This document shows positions 35,925-44,923 of a stretch of 64,000 nucleotides of DNA, in pieces. The stretch is from Pullulanibacillus camelliae. Its GTDB lineage: Bacteria > Bacillota > Bacilli > Bacillales > Sporolactobacillaceae. Location of the stretch: the NCBI RefSeq assembly GCF_014642655.1, contig NZ_BMIR01000002.1, positions 49,024 through 113,023 of the forward strand, written 5' to 3'. The notes under the pieces are model-generated. The model worked only from the letters and a program-made list of their open reading frames with translations. It did no database searches and was not told the DNA's origin. The first letter of the stretch is position 1, and every line of letters begins with the position of its first letter. Position numbers and translations under genes: made by a program.

Positions 35925-35951
35925 ACCGGGCATGCTCTTCGCCCGGTTTTT
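35925..35951 (+). terminator. Intrinsic terminator downstream of repeat B copy 3
   Basis: ACCGGGC / GCCCGGT followed by TTTTTCTT. It is 500 bp from the nearest upstream gene stop; the repeat may have been inserted between the esterase gene and its terminator. Confidence 0.8.
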
Positions 35952-36080
35952 CTTATTCTCTAAAAATAATTAGCATAAATAGTCTAAAAATTAAATAAGT
36001 TATTATCAATCCTTAACTAAGGAAACTTTACTAAGTTATGAAAGCAGCACTTCGAGTATCAATAGCAGGGAGGCGGAGAC

Positions 36081-37592
36081 TTGGGAAGGAAGCACGCTAT
36101 TTTTGCACGTGAAGGGGATCATTTTCCTGGCGTAACCTATTCAGATGTTGTGTTAAGGCCAGCTTATGAAAATGCAAAATGTAGATTGCTTGAACCGATG
36201 CTGGAAATCAATAAGGCACATTTAGTCATGCTTGCCGAGCAATCCCTTCTAACTCAATCACAAGTCAAAAACATTTTAGAAGCCATTGATAGCTTGAATT
36301 TAGATGAGATTGCCCAAAGTCAGTATACCGGGCAATATGAAGATCTCTTCTTTTATGTTGAAAGTAAGATTATTGACCATGCTGGTCAAGATGGAGGGAG
36401 TCTCCATTTAGCAAGAAGCCGTAACGACATGGGTGTCGCGATGTATCGAATGACCCTAAGACAGCAATTGTTACAAGCTATTGAAGCCATTATTGGCTTT
36501 CAAGAGGTTCTTCTGGATGTTTCAGAAGAGCATAATAGGACGCTGTTTATGGGATACACCCATACACAACAGGCGCAGCCAATGACTTTTGCCCATTATT
36601 TACTTGCTATTTATGATGTTGTTGATCGTGATCTAACTCGATTACTCTCGGCTTACGATACCTGTAACAAAAGCCCATTAGGTGCGGCGGCTCTAACGAC
36701 CTCAGGTTTTCCTATTCATCGGCAACGCATGGCAGAATTACTAGGCTTCGATGGTTTAATTGAAAATTCTTATGATGCCATTGCTGGAGCTGATTATCTG
36801 GGCGAAATTGCAACCTCAGTCAAGTTGACTTTTATTAATTTTGGTCGATTTATTCAAGACTTATTGCTTTGGTCTACTCAAGAGTTTGGCATATTAGAGG
36901 TTGCAGACCCGTATGTGCAAATCAGCTCGATTATGCCGCAAAAGCGTAACCCTGTTTCGTTAGAACATTTGCGAGCCTTAAGCTCAAGTGGCTTAGGAAG
37001 TGCTGATACGGTTTTACAAATGATTCACAATACCCCCTTTGGCGACATTAACGATACTGAAGATGATCTACAGCCCCATTTGTGGCAAAGCCTAAAAAGG
37101 GTAAAGGATGTCTTTCAACTGGCACAGGCTGTAATCGGAACTGTGGAAGTCAATAAAGAGGTTGTCACTCAACGGATAAGAGAAAGCTATGCCATTATTA
37201 CTGAGCTCGCAGATACCTTAGTTCGAGAAGCCTATTTACCCTTTAGAACCGCTCACACCATTGTGAGCCGATTAGTCAAGCAATGTATAGAGAAGCACAT
37301 TAAACCTTATGAAGTGACGAAGGAGGTGCTGAATGAAGTTAGTCAGGAAATAGTGGGTAAACCGTTGAACTTGTCGGAAGAACAGCTTCAATGTGCAGTG
37401 GATCCGGTTCACTTTGTTGAGATTCGAAAGCTTCCTGGTGGACCAGCCTTTTGTGAAACAAAAAGGATGAGGGTAGCACGTAAAAATGAACTTAAAAATA
37501 AGACGGAAAGAATTGAGGGAGAAAAGCAGCGTATGAAAGCTTATAAGATGACACTGGAGGAGACGACAAATATTTGGAGCAATCACACATGA
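36081..37592 (+). CDS. Argininosuccinate lyase paralogue (fumarase/aspartase superfamily)
   Basis: A 503-residue lyase of the family that eliminates fumarate from succinyl- or malyl-linked substrates. Motifs: LHLARSRNDMGVA (109-120), GYTHTQQAQP (158-167, with His161), and the signature loop SSIMPQKRNP (282-291); the first Gly of the usual GSSxMP is Ile here. A charged C-terminal tail of about 45 residues is added. The setting is not arginine synthesis: there is no argG, and it heads a transport/amino-sugar operon. TTG start after GGGAGGCGGAG. Likely substrate: a fumarate-releasing conjugate; the identity is unknown. Confidence 0.85.
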   Translation: MGRKHAIFAREGDHFPGVTYSDVVLRPAYENAKCRLLEPMLEINKAHLVMLAEQSLLTQSQVKNILEAIDSLNLDEIAQSQYTGQYEDLFFYVESKIIDHAGQDGGSLHLARSRNDMGVAMYRMTLRQQLLQAIEAIIGFQEVLLDVSEEHNRTLFMGYTHTQQAQPMTFAHYLLAIYDVVDRDLTRLLSAYDTCNKSPLGAAALTTSGFPIHRQRMAELLGFDGLIENSYDAIAGADYLGEIATSVKLTFINFGRFIQDLLLWSTQEFGILEVADPYVQISSIMPQKRNPVSLEHLRALSSSGLGSADTVLQMIHNTPFGDINDTEDDLQPHLWQSLKRVKDVFQLAQAVIGTVEVNKEVVTQRIRESYAIITELADTLVREAYLPFRTAHTIVSRLVKQCIEKHIKPYEVTKEVLNEVSQEIVGKPLNLSEEQLQCAVDPVHFVEIRKLPGGPAFCETKRMRVARKNELKNKTERIEGEKQRMKAYKMTLEETTNIWSNHT

Positions 37593-38593
37593 TAACCATT
37601 CCTATATTAGCTATGGATGGCGGGGGTACCAATTGTCGTGCTGTACTATGCAATACTCATGGAACCATTCTATCGTTTGCAAAAGGTGGCGCATGCAATT
37701 TCCATAATATTGGTCTAAAAAAAACAAAAGAAACCCTTAGAGCGGTGATAAAGCAACTCATTCAGCCTTATCAAGAACACCTTTATATCCAAAAGGGTGT
37801 TATCGGCCTGGCTGGAATAGATACAACGAACGCCTTAGACATGATGTTCAACTTATTTAAAGACATCTTTACAGAGCTTGATGTCACTGTTGGTGAGATT
37901 ATTTTAAATAATGATGGCTGGGTCACCATGATGGGGACATTGGGCAAGAAAGCAGGCTTGCTTGTTATTTCTGGAACAGGTTCCATCGTATACGGTAAGA
38001 ACAGAAAAAAACAGATTGCAAGAGTAGGGGGATGGGGGCATCTACTAGGTGATGAAGGGAGTGGGTACTTTATAGGACAAACGGCGTTGCGACATTGTGT
38101 TCGTGCTTTGGATGGTCGGGAACCTCATTCAGCAGTCACTGATGTTGTGCTCAGGCATTTGCACCTATCAGACTTAGAATCCTTGGTGACGTGGACGTAT
38201 AGTTCGGATTATTCCATCGATAAGGTTGCTGCTTTGGCTAAGGAGGTGTTTGCTCTAGCAGCTCAAGGGGAAGCTGTTGCTGAGTATATTTTAGATCAGG
38301 CAGGCCAAGACTTGGCAGAAGCCTGTGATACTGCTATTCAAAAGCTAGAATTGGATGCCGATCCATTTGAAATAGTGGTTGCTGGAGGCATTTTACAAAA
38401 TGAGGCTTATGTTCTTAACAAAATGCTAGATGCACTCTTGCCGAATCATCAAAGATTTACGATAAGGCAGCTTCAAAATGAACCGATACATTGTGCGGTC
38501 CTTTATGGATTATATGCTTTGGATCGCTATTCCTTAAGTTTAGAAATTGAACTTTCCAAGAATTTAGATCGTTTGATCGCCAAGGAGGGATAA
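37589..38593 (+). CDS. BadF/BadG/NagK-type sugar kinase
   Basis: 334 residues of the ASKHA ATPase fold closest in pattern to N-acetylglucosamine kinases: phosphate-1 loop AMDGGGTNCRAVL (about 8-20), IGLAGIDT, phosphate-2 SGTGSIVYG, GGWGHLLGDEGSGYFIG, and the adenosine motif VAGGILQNE. The ATG at 37589 overlaps the lyase stop (ATGA), showing tight coupling; an in-frame TTG lies five codons upstream. In this operon it most likely phosphorylates the amino sugar released inside the cell. Confidence 0.87.
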   Translation: MITIPILAMDGGGTNCRAVLCNTHGTILSFAKGGACNFHNIGLKKTKETLRAVIKQLIQPYQEHLYIQKGVIGLAGIDTTNALDMMFNLFKDIFTELDVTVGEIILNNDGWVTMMGTLGKKAGLLVISGTGSIVYGKNRKKQIARVGGWGHLLGDEGSGYFIGQTALRHCVRALDGREPHSAVTDVVLRHLHLSDLESLVTWTYSSDYSIDKVAALAKEVFALAAQGEAVAEYILDQAGQDLAEACDTAIQKLELDADPFEIVVAGGILQNEAYVLNKMLDALLPNHQRFTIRQLQNEPIHCAVLYGLYALDRYSLSLEIELSKNLDRLIAKEG

Positions 38594-38596
38594 AAA

Positions 38597-38953
38597 GTGG
38601 AGGCTATCCAATCACTTGCTGTTCAGGAAGCTATTGAAGGTTTTATCAATCAAGAGGTCTATCTCCATCTTGAAACAACGACTGGTTCCTATGCTTCGTT
38701 GTCTGGGGATGACAAGATAGCGGTTGTTGCATTTATACGTAATGGAAAGGTGCGCTTTCATCAAGCAAAAATTACAGGGACACAGCCTTACCGTGTTGGA
38801 TTAAAGCTCGAGGAGGGGTGGGTGTATGCAGAAGGATTAACGGATTGGGAGTTGAGAAAAGGAGGAGATCAACTTCTCCTTGCAGGTCATGATCAAGAGG
38901 GTCAATTATTGATTGCGCTTGAACTTAGTCATCACCCTTTTAACTATGAATAA
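38597..38953 (+). CDS. yojF: YojF family protein (DUF1806)
   Basis: 118 residues: VYLHLETTTGSYAS, VVAFIRNGKVRFHQAKITG, PYRVGLKLEEGWVYAEGLTDWEL and LLLAGHDQEGQLLIALELS are characteristic of YojF. In B. subtilis yojF sits directly before yojG (bshB2), as here, but its function is unknown. GTG start seven bases after AAGGAGG; three bases separate it from the kinase stop. Confidence 0.9.
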   Translation: MEAIQSLAVQEAIEGFINQEVYLHLETTTGSYASLSGDDKIAVVAFIRNGKVRFHQAKITGTQPYRVGLKLEEGWVYAEGLTDWELRKGGDQLLLAGHDQEGQLLIALELSHHPFNYE

Positions 38954-38972
38954 AGGAAAAGGAGGCCTTCGG

Positions 38973-39656
38973 ATGGTCAAACAAATATTGGCTATTTTTC
39001 CTCACCCTGATGATGAAAGCTTTGGAAAGGCAGGAGCGTTAGCCCTTCATGCCAAAAGAGGTGACAATGTATCATTGATTTGTGCAACCTCAGGGCAGAT
39101 GGGGCGAAGAATGGGAAATCCATTTTTCGCCAATCGGGAAACCTTACCTAACATTAGAGAAAAAGAGCTCATGGCCGCATGTGAGGCCATTGGTATTCAT
39201 GATGTGCATCTATGGCGTATGCATGATAAAACGTTGCAATTTGAAGACCCAGAAGCCTTGGCTGACCGTGTTTTTAAAGAGATTGAGTACTTGAAACCAG
39301 ATCTCATTTATTCCTATTATCCAGAGCATGGTGTACATCCGGATCACGATGCGTTATCTGAAGCAACGATTCGAGCCGTGCATCGTCTACCTATTCAGCA
39401 TCGTCCAACCATTTATGGGTCAGCATTCTCAAAAAATTGTAAGGAAATACTTGGGCTTCCGGATATCGAGATTGATGTTTCCGAGGTGTTAGAGCATAAG
39501 ATAAAGGCGCTTCGTGCCCACCATTCTCAATCCGAAGTGATTCTAAAAAAGCTAGATAATGAGCTGGAGCGTCATCCGGAAAAGGCAGATGAGCTTCTTG
39601 CACCGTATAAGAAAGAATATTATTGGACCTATAAATGGTCGCCTGCATCCGCCTAA
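38973..39656 (+). CDS. bshB2: Bacillithiol-type N-acetylglucosaminyl deacetylase BshB2 (PIG-L/LmbE)
   Basis: 227 residues of the zinc-dependent PIG-L family. Zinc and acid/base motifs: FPHPDDESFG (9-18) and EHGVHPDHDAL (about 112-122). The stretches ATSGQMGRRMGNPFFANRETLP and IREKELMAACEAIGI identify the YojG/BshB2 group, which deacetylates GlcNAc-malate to GlcN-malate in bacillithiol synthesis and can act on bacillithiol conjugates. Start at the ATG after AAAGGAGG (38958). Its place between a sugar kinase and a solute-binding protein gene is unusual. Confidence 0.92.
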   Translation: MVKQILAIFPHPDDESFGKAGALALHAKRGDNVSLICATSGQMGRRMGNPFFANRETLPNIREKELMAACEAIGIHDVHLWRMHDKTLQFEDPEALADRVFKEIEYLKPDLIYSYYPEHGVHPDHDALSEATIRAVHRLPIQHRPTIYGSAFSKNCKEILGLPDIEIDVSEVLEHKIKALRAHHSQSEVILKKLDNELERHPEKADELLAPYKKEYYWTYKWSPASA

Positions 39657-39712
39657 AAAAAGAGCGTCATTAAAGAGCATTATCCACTTCAAAATCATTG
39701 TGGGGTGTAAAC

Positions 39713-40999
39713 ATGAAAAAACGACTGATAAGTATGTTTTTAGTCATGGGACTGCTTGTGTTATCTCTCACGGCTTGTGGTGGGGACAGTGAGGGATCCA
39801 GCAAAGGAAAAACAACAATTACTTATTGGCAATATACTTTTCCTGAAAAGGTGACAGAAATTAAAGCACTCATAAAAAAATTTGAAGCAGAAAATCCGAA
39901 TATAAAAGTTGTTGCACAGGATTTTCCATATGATCAATATAATCAAAAGATTGCGGCTGCTATGAACGCCAAGAAGGGACCAGATATCATGAATCTCTTT
40001 TATGGCTGGCTTCCCCAATATCAGAAGAACGGCTATATTCAGGCAATACCTGAGGATTTTATGAGTACGAAGGCCATTGATCAATTCTATAATCCTATGA
40101 TCCAATCTTCTAAAATAGACGGCAAGTATTATGGCTTACCTACTGCTGTCCGCTCACTTGCTCTATTTTGGAATAAGGATTTATTTAAGGCAGCTGGGCT
40201 TGATCCAGAAAAGCCACCAAAAACCTGGGATCAACTCGTTGAGATGGCTAAAAAGATGACCAAAATAAAAGCTAATGGTCAATATGAACAAGAAGGCTTT
40301 GCTTGGAATGTTGATGGTCAGGACTATCATACTTTTGAAGAAGTTCTGCTCAGGCAATGGGGTGTACAGCCATTTAGTCATGATGGTAAAAAAGTACTTT
40401 GGAACTCCTCCCCAGAAGGGTTAAAAGCTTTTGAGTATTGGGTGAACATGACGAAGAAGGATAAGATAGGCGATGGAAAATTCCTGCAGGGGTATAATAC
40501 AGCATTTAAAGCTGGAAAAGCAGCGATGATGATCGATGGATCGTTTAGCATTGCTGCGACAAAAGAAGCAGCAAAGTTTGATTGGGGTGTCACAACTTTA
40601 CCTGTTCGTGAAGAAGGAGGAACAGAATCGAACTATGGTTCTTATTGGACGAATAGTATCGCTAAGGGGGTAAGTGGTGCAAAATTAAAAGCTTCAGAAA
40701 AATTTCTGAAATTTTTGATTTCTGAGGACACCGAAAAGGAATGGATGGATAAGGTTGGGGAGCTGCCAGCGTCAGCGGCACTCGGCAATGATCCCTCTAT
40801 AATTAAAGATCCTATCTATGGCCCATTTGTTAGAGGATTAAAGAATGCGCATGCAACAATGTTTGTTGATGAAGCAAAAGAGAGAACGGCTATCGCCAAT
40901 GCCGTTGATAAAATCCTTTTAAAGAATGCCCCCATTGATCAGACTTTCGAGGAACTTGTAAAAGAACAGCAGAGAATACGGGATGACTATTATAAATAA
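39713..40999 (+). CDS. ABC transporter extracellular solute-binding lipoprotein (sugar type)
   Basis: About 428 residues. Lipoprotein signal peptide (MKKRLISMFLVMGLLVLSLTAC, lipobox LTAC), then a family-1 binding protein: ITYWQYTFPEK, KFEAENPNIKVVAQD, KKGPDIMNLFYGWLPQY, YGLPTAVRSLALFWNKDLFKAAGL, GKAAMMIDGSF. Such proteins deliver oligosaccharides or glycosides to MalFG-like permeases. A stem-loop after the gene probably raises its relative expression. Confidence 0.94.
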   Translation: MKKRLISMFLVMGLLVLSLTACGGDSEGSSKGKTTITYWQYTFPEKVTEIKALIKKFEAENPNIKVVAQDFPYDQYNQKIAAAMNAKKGPDIMNLFYGWLPQYQKNGYIQAIPEDFMSTKAIDQFYNPMIQSSKIDGKYYGLPTAVRSLALFWNKDLFKAAGLDPEKPPKTWDQLVEMAKKMTKIKANGQYEQEGFAWNVDGQDYHTFEEVLLRQWGVQPFSHDGKKVLWNSSPEGLKAFEYWVNMTKKDKIGDGKFLQGYNTAFKAGKAAMMIDGSFSIAATKEAAKFDWGVTTLPVREEGGTESNYGSYWTNSIAKGVSGAKLKASEKFLKFLISEDTEKEWMDKVGELPASAALGNDPSIIKDPIYGPFVRGLKNAHATMFVDEAKERTAIANAVDKILLKNAPIDQTFEELVKEQQRIRDDYYK

Positions 41000-41008
41000 G
41001 CTTGAAGG

Positions 41009-41036
41009 CCGCTTGGAGCTATGAATGTCCAAGCGG
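41009..41036 (+). promoter_or_regulatory. Intercistronic stem-loop between binding-protein and permease genes
   Basis: Perfect nine bp stem CCGCTTGGA / TCCAAGCGG without a T tract. Hairpins in this place commonly protect the binding-protein mRNA or cause partial termination, giving more binding protein than permease. Confidence 0.7.
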
Positions 41037-41062
41037 ACGCGAGCATATAAGGGAGGATCGAT

Positions 41063-41974
41063 ATGAGTGAAGTAACGTCAAAAGCGCAGCGGACCATAAA
41101 GTTAAAAACGAGACGGGCATTAATTGCCTACGGTTTTTTGGTCATACCTCTTCTGTTCTTTTTATGCATTCGCATTTACCCTACACTTTATGCCTTTTCA
41201 TTATCGTTTAGAGCGCATAATGCGTCAGGGTTTACCTTAGATAATTATTCAACCTTATTTCATGATCATGTGTTTTGGCGTTCCGTTCTTAACACATTGT
41301 TATACGTCATTATTACAGTCCCTTTGCAAATGGCTTTTGGTTTGCTTATCGCATTGGGAATTGAAAAGATTCATCACTTTCGCTGGTTTTATCGTGTCAT
41401 CTATTTCTTACCTTATATCACATCCATTGTGGCGGTAAGTTGGGTTTGGCGGTTGATGTTTGATGAAAATACAGGGGTGCTGAACCATGTATTGGCCTGG
41501 TTTCATATTGCGCCACAAGGCTGGCTTGCTGATCCATCAGAAGCACTGCTATCGGTAAGTATTGTTATGATTTGGCAAGCCATGGGCTTTAGTATGCTGA
41601 TCTTTATGGCTGGAATCCAAGCGATTCCAAGACAGCTTTATGAAGCCGCACAAATTGATGGTTCCAGTTCCTGGAAGATGTTTTGGCGCATTACTTTTCC
41701 ACTTCTCAATCCAACCCTCGTCTTTTTAGCGGTGACAGGTGTCATTTCTGCTTTACAGACCTTCACCCAAATTCAAAACTTGACGGCTGGTGGTGGTCAA
41801 ACCGCAGGTGGACCGTTGAATAGTACGTCGAGTATGGTTGTTTATATGTTTAATAATGCCTTTACAAATTTTAATATGGAATATGCTTCTGCGGTCACCG
41901 TTACTCTCTTTATTCTTATTTTAATCGTCACACTTATTCAATTAAAAATAATTAATAGAAGCTTTGACTATTAG
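41063..41974 (+). CDS. ABC sugar transporter permease 1 (MalF-like)
   Basis: 303 residues with six membrane segments and the EAA loop EAAQIDGSSSWKMFWRITFPLL (about 195-216) that contacts the ATPase. IRIYPTLYAFSLSF near the N-terminus is typical. It forms the channel with the next gene product. No ATPase gene is present in the cluster, so a shared MsmK/MsmX-type ATPase is expected. Confidence 0.94.
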   Translation: MSEVTSKAQRTIKLKTRRALIAYGFLVIPLLFFLCIRIYPTLYAFSLSFRAHNASGFTLDNYSTLFHDHVFWRSVLNTLLYVIITVPLQMAFGLLIALGIEKIHHFRWFYRVIYFLPYITSIVAVSWVWRLMFDENTGVLNHVLAWFHIAPQGWLADPSEALLSVSIVMIWQAMGFSMLIFMAGIQAIPRQLYEAAQIDGSSSWKMFWRITFPLLNPTLVFLAVTGVISALQTFTQIQNLTAGGGQTAGGPLNSTSSMVVYMFNNAFTNFNMEYASAVTVTLFILILIVTLIQLKIINRSFDY

Positions 41975-41985
41975 GAGGTGAGGAG

Positions 41986-42819
41986 ATGACTAAGAAAAAA
42001 CACAGGTCTTGGGGAGCGGGTATTATCCATGTGTTACTGCTTATTGGCGTTGTTATTGTAGCTTTTCCATTTGTTTGGATGATTTTATCCTCTTTTAAAA
42101 GTTTATCCGATTTCTATAACTTTTCATTTTTACCAAAGACATTTGACTTCTCCGCTTACAGCTATATTTTTCAAGAAACGCATTATCTCCGATGGTATCT
42201 TAATAGTATTATTGTCGCAGTGATCGTCACGGTGAGTTGTATTATTTTTAATTCGCTGATTGGATACGTGCTCGCAAAACATAAATTTCCGGGCGCGAGT
42301 GTCATTTTCATCTTGATCTTATGCACCTTAATGATTCCTACAGAAATGCTTGTGATTCCCTGGTACATGATGAGTGTTGACTTTAGCTGGGTAGATTCCT
42401 ATTGGGGGATTATGTTTCCAGGAATGATAGAAGCCTTTGGTGTCTTTCTTATGCGGCAATTTATGCTAGGGGTGCCAAATGATATTTTAGATGCGGCACG
42501 AATTGATGGAATGAGTGAATTTAAAATCTGGTGGCGTGTGGCGATGCCTCAAGTTAAATCAGCGGTATCAGCATTGGGGATCATCACCTTTTTAGGGAAC
42601 TGGAATGCTTATTTGTGGCCTGTTATTATTACAGCTACTGATCCGATGCGAACCCTTCCGGTTGGGATTTCTTTATATTCCACAGGCGATGCTGGAGGGA
42701 TTCAGTGGAATACCATTATGGCTATGAGTACCCTTGCGGTGGTTCCGATGATCATTGTTTTCCTTATTCTGCAAAAACGTATTGTTGAAGGCATTGCACT
42801 CACAGGTGTCAAAGGCTAA
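41986..42819 (+). CDS. ABC sugar transporter permease 2 (MalG-like)
   Basis: 277 residues, six membrane segments, EAA loop DAARIDGMSEFKIWWRVAMPQ and the ending KRIVEGIALTGVKG typical of MalG-type subunits. It begins eleven bases after permease 1 behind TAGGAGGTGAGGAG. Confidence 0.95.
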   Translation: MTKKKHRSWGAGIIHVLLLIGVVIVAFPFVWMILSSFKSLSDFYNFSFLPKTFDFSAYSYIFQETHYLRWYLNSIIVAVIVTVSCIIFNSLIGYVLAKHKFPGASVIFILILCTLMIPTEMLVIPWYMMSVDFSWVDSYWGIMFPGMIEAFGVFLMRQFMLGVPNDILDAARIDGMSEFKIWWRVAMPQVKSAVSALGIITFLGNWNAYLWPVIITATDPMRTLPVGISLYSTGDAGGIQWNTIMAMSTLAVVPMIIVFLILQKRIVEGIALTGVKG

Positions 42820-42842
42820 TGATGTAGCGGGAGGTGACCCCT

Positions 42843-43985
42843 TTGAAGAAAACAATTCCTGGCACACCCAATTTATTACGGATTGTAAACAGAAACACGC
42901 TTTTGCGATTGCTTGAACAGAGGGAATACAGTAGTCGATCAGAATTAAGCCAATTAAGCGGACTGAGTTTGCCTACGGTGTCCTCTGTCATAAAGGATCT
43001 TTTGAAAGAAGGATGGGTAATAGAAGTAGCAGGGGGAGTCTCCCAAGGTGGGAAACCACCACAATTGATTCAACTCGACCCTAATGCCAGGTATATTGCC
43101 GCAATTCAAATGAATCAAGACCAAATTCGTATTTGCTTAACCAACCTTGTTGGGCAGATATTGGCCGAGGAAGAGATTACAGTATCTGGTCGATCGCTAC
43201 AGACTCGAGCTTTATGTGAAAAAACAGCTCGATCTTTAAAGGCATTGATTGAAAGACACCCGATTAATCCGCAACTTTTATTAGGGGCCGGTGTAGCGGT
43301 TCCAGGTGTTGTCGATGATCAAGGAAGAGTATCACAGGCACCTGAATTTGGCTGGGATCAAGCGCCTATTCAAGATTATCTTTCTAAGGCCTTAGATTTA
43401 GAAACTGTTGTGGAAAATGATGTGCGTTTGGCAGTAAAGGGAGAGGCTTGGCGGAGAAAAGAAACTTCAGGCACCATGATTTATGTTCACTTAAGTAAGG
43501 GGATAGGTGCTGGAATATTAATTAATGGAGAGATTTATAAAGGCGCCCATTTTGCAGCTGGTGAAATCGGAAATATGATTGTTGATCCACAGGTTATTAA
43601 GGATAGAATAGGTCACCGGCAACGTCGCCAAGATCAGCAGGGCTTTTTTGAAGAACAATATGGGATGAACGCGTTACGCCGCTATTCTGATCAGCACGAA
43701 GGCACCCAAGAAGCTTGGATCTTAGAACATCTGGCCTTTGGAATGGTCAATATGATTTCGGTGCTTGATCCTGATCAGATTATTTTTGGTGGAGAAATGA
43801 TTGCAAGAATTGATCATTTTTTAGAAAAACTAAAGGAGAATCTTTCAAAATTAATCCTAACATTACCAGCGATGTCGCTCACCCCTTTAGGCAATCATGC
43901 GCCGTTGTTCGGAGCTACACGCATTGTCCTAGAAAGTCAGCGTTCCGATATGAATTGGATAACGATGAATAGAGGAGGAGACTAA
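42843..43985 (+). CDS. ROK-family transcriptional regulator
   Basis: About 380 residues: N-terminal winged helix (LLRLLEQREYSSRSELSQLSGLSLPTVSSVIKDLLKEGW) and a ROK sugar-kinase-like domain (GAGVAVPGVVDDQGR, VENDVRLAVKGEAW, YVHLSKGIGAGILINGEIYKGAH, AAGEIGNM). The zinc site usual in ROK proteins is lost: GEIGH is GEIGN, and the CxCGxxGC motif is missing from the following DPQVIKDRIGHRQRRQ stretch. The TTG at 42843 is preferred after GGGAGGTGA. It probably represses this operon and responds to the imported sugar or its phosphate. Confidence 0.88.
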   Translation: MKKTIPGTPNLLRIVNRNTLLRLLEQREYSSRSELSQLSGLSLPTVSSVIKDLLKEGWVIEVAGGVSQGGKPPQLIQLDPNARYIAAIQMNQDQIRICLTNLVGQILAEEEITVSGRSLQTRALCEKTARSLKALIERHPINPQLLLGAGVAVPGVVDDQGRVSQAPEFGWDQAPIQDYLSKALDLETVVENDVRLAVKGEAWRRKETSGTMIYVHLSKGIGAGILINGEIYKGAHFAAGEIGNMIVDPQVIKDRIGHRQRRQDQQGFFEEQYGMNALRRYSDQHEGTQEAWILEHLAFGMVNMISVLDPDQIIFGGEMIARIDHFLEKLKENLSKLILTLPAMSLTPLGNHAPLFGATRIVLESQRSDMNWITMNRGGD

Positions 43986-44912
43986 ATGATTAAGCATCTT
44001 ATTGATTTTCATACTCATTTTCCTGTTGATCATGAACCACATCAAGAAAAGCGGTCGTTGCATCCTGAGGTCTTGCACTATAAAAAGGAACTGAGAAGAA
44101 TATGGCGTGAACAATTTAAATTTGATGATCCTGAAACAGAGCATCCTGGAAACGCTGTTCAGCTTCAGCGGTGGAAGCAAGAGGTGACGACTTACGACAT
44201 TCAGAAGGTAGTCTTTGTTACAGGTGGTGGAAATCAAGTATTATCAGATCTCATTAAGGATTCTCCTGAATTTATTGGATTTGCTCATCACGATTTATCT
44301 GAGGATGGCGCCTATGAAAAACTTAAATTTGCAGTAGAAGAGTTAGGGCTATCTGGCTATAAGTGGTTCGGTCCTCTGATGCGAAAACCCTTTGATTCAC
44401 CAGAGCTTAAGCCGTTTTGGACTTATCTTAATGATCACAGGTTGCCCTGTCTCATTCATTTTGGCGTGCTGGGTGGCCCTGGTGGGACGGTATATCACCC
44501 TTACATTAACCCATTAACCATTGGCAATGTCGTACAAACCTATGTGGATATCCCCTTTGTTTTTCCGCATTTTGGCGCAGGATATTGGCAGGAATTGTTA
44601 CAATTGGCATGGTCCAGCCCAAATGTTTATGTGGATTCTAGTGGATCAAATGATTGGGTACGGTGGATGCCCTACCCGTTAACTCTTACAGATCTGTTTC
44701 AGAAGGCATACGAGACGATAGGTCCTCAACGAATGATCTTTGGGACAGATTCAAATAATTTTCCGCGTGGTTTTTCAAAAAGATACCTAGACTTACAAGA
44801 AGCCGCATGTCTCAATATTGGAATGAGTAAAGAAGATATGCAAAAGTTTTTTGGTGGAAATGCAGCCCGGCTTCTAAAAATAAGTCAACCTAAATCCGTT
44901 GTTATTGAATAA
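43986..44912 (+). CDS. Metal-dependent TIM-barrel hydrolase (amidohydrolase_2 family)
   Basis: 308 residues of the amidohydrolase-2 family, which includes lactonases and decarboxylases. N-terminal metal pair in IDFHTHFP (7-14), the strand-end VFPHFGAGYWQE, LIHFGVLGGPGG, and the last-strand Asp in IFGTDSNNFPRG. Starts on the base after the ROK stop codon behind AGAGGAGGAG. As the last gene of the cluster it may hydrolyse the conjugate or a lactone formed in its breakdown; the reaction is not assignable. Confidence 0.85.
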   Translation: MIKHLIDFHTHFPVDHEPHQEKRSLHPEVLHYKKELRRIWREQFKFDDPETEHPGNAVQLQRWKQEVTTYDIQKVVFVTGGGNQVLSDLIKDSPEFIGFAHHDLSEDGAYEKLKFAVEELGLSGYKWFGPLMRKPFDSPELKPFWTYLNDHRLPCLIHFGVLGGPGGTVYHPYINPLTIGNVVQTYVDIPFVFPHFGAGYWQELLQLAWSSPNVYVDSSGSNDWVRWMPYPLTLTDLFQKAYETIGPQRMIFGTDSNNFPRGFSKRYLDLQEAACLNIGMSKEDMQKFFGGNAARLLKISQPKSVVIE

Positions 44913-44923
44913 AGGAGGGGAAA

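Noticed and set aside
36081..37592. The lyase as ordinary argH of arginine synthesis
   Set aside because: No argG or other arginine gene adjoins it, the signature loop and tail differ, and it is tightly coupled to a sugar kinase and transporter.
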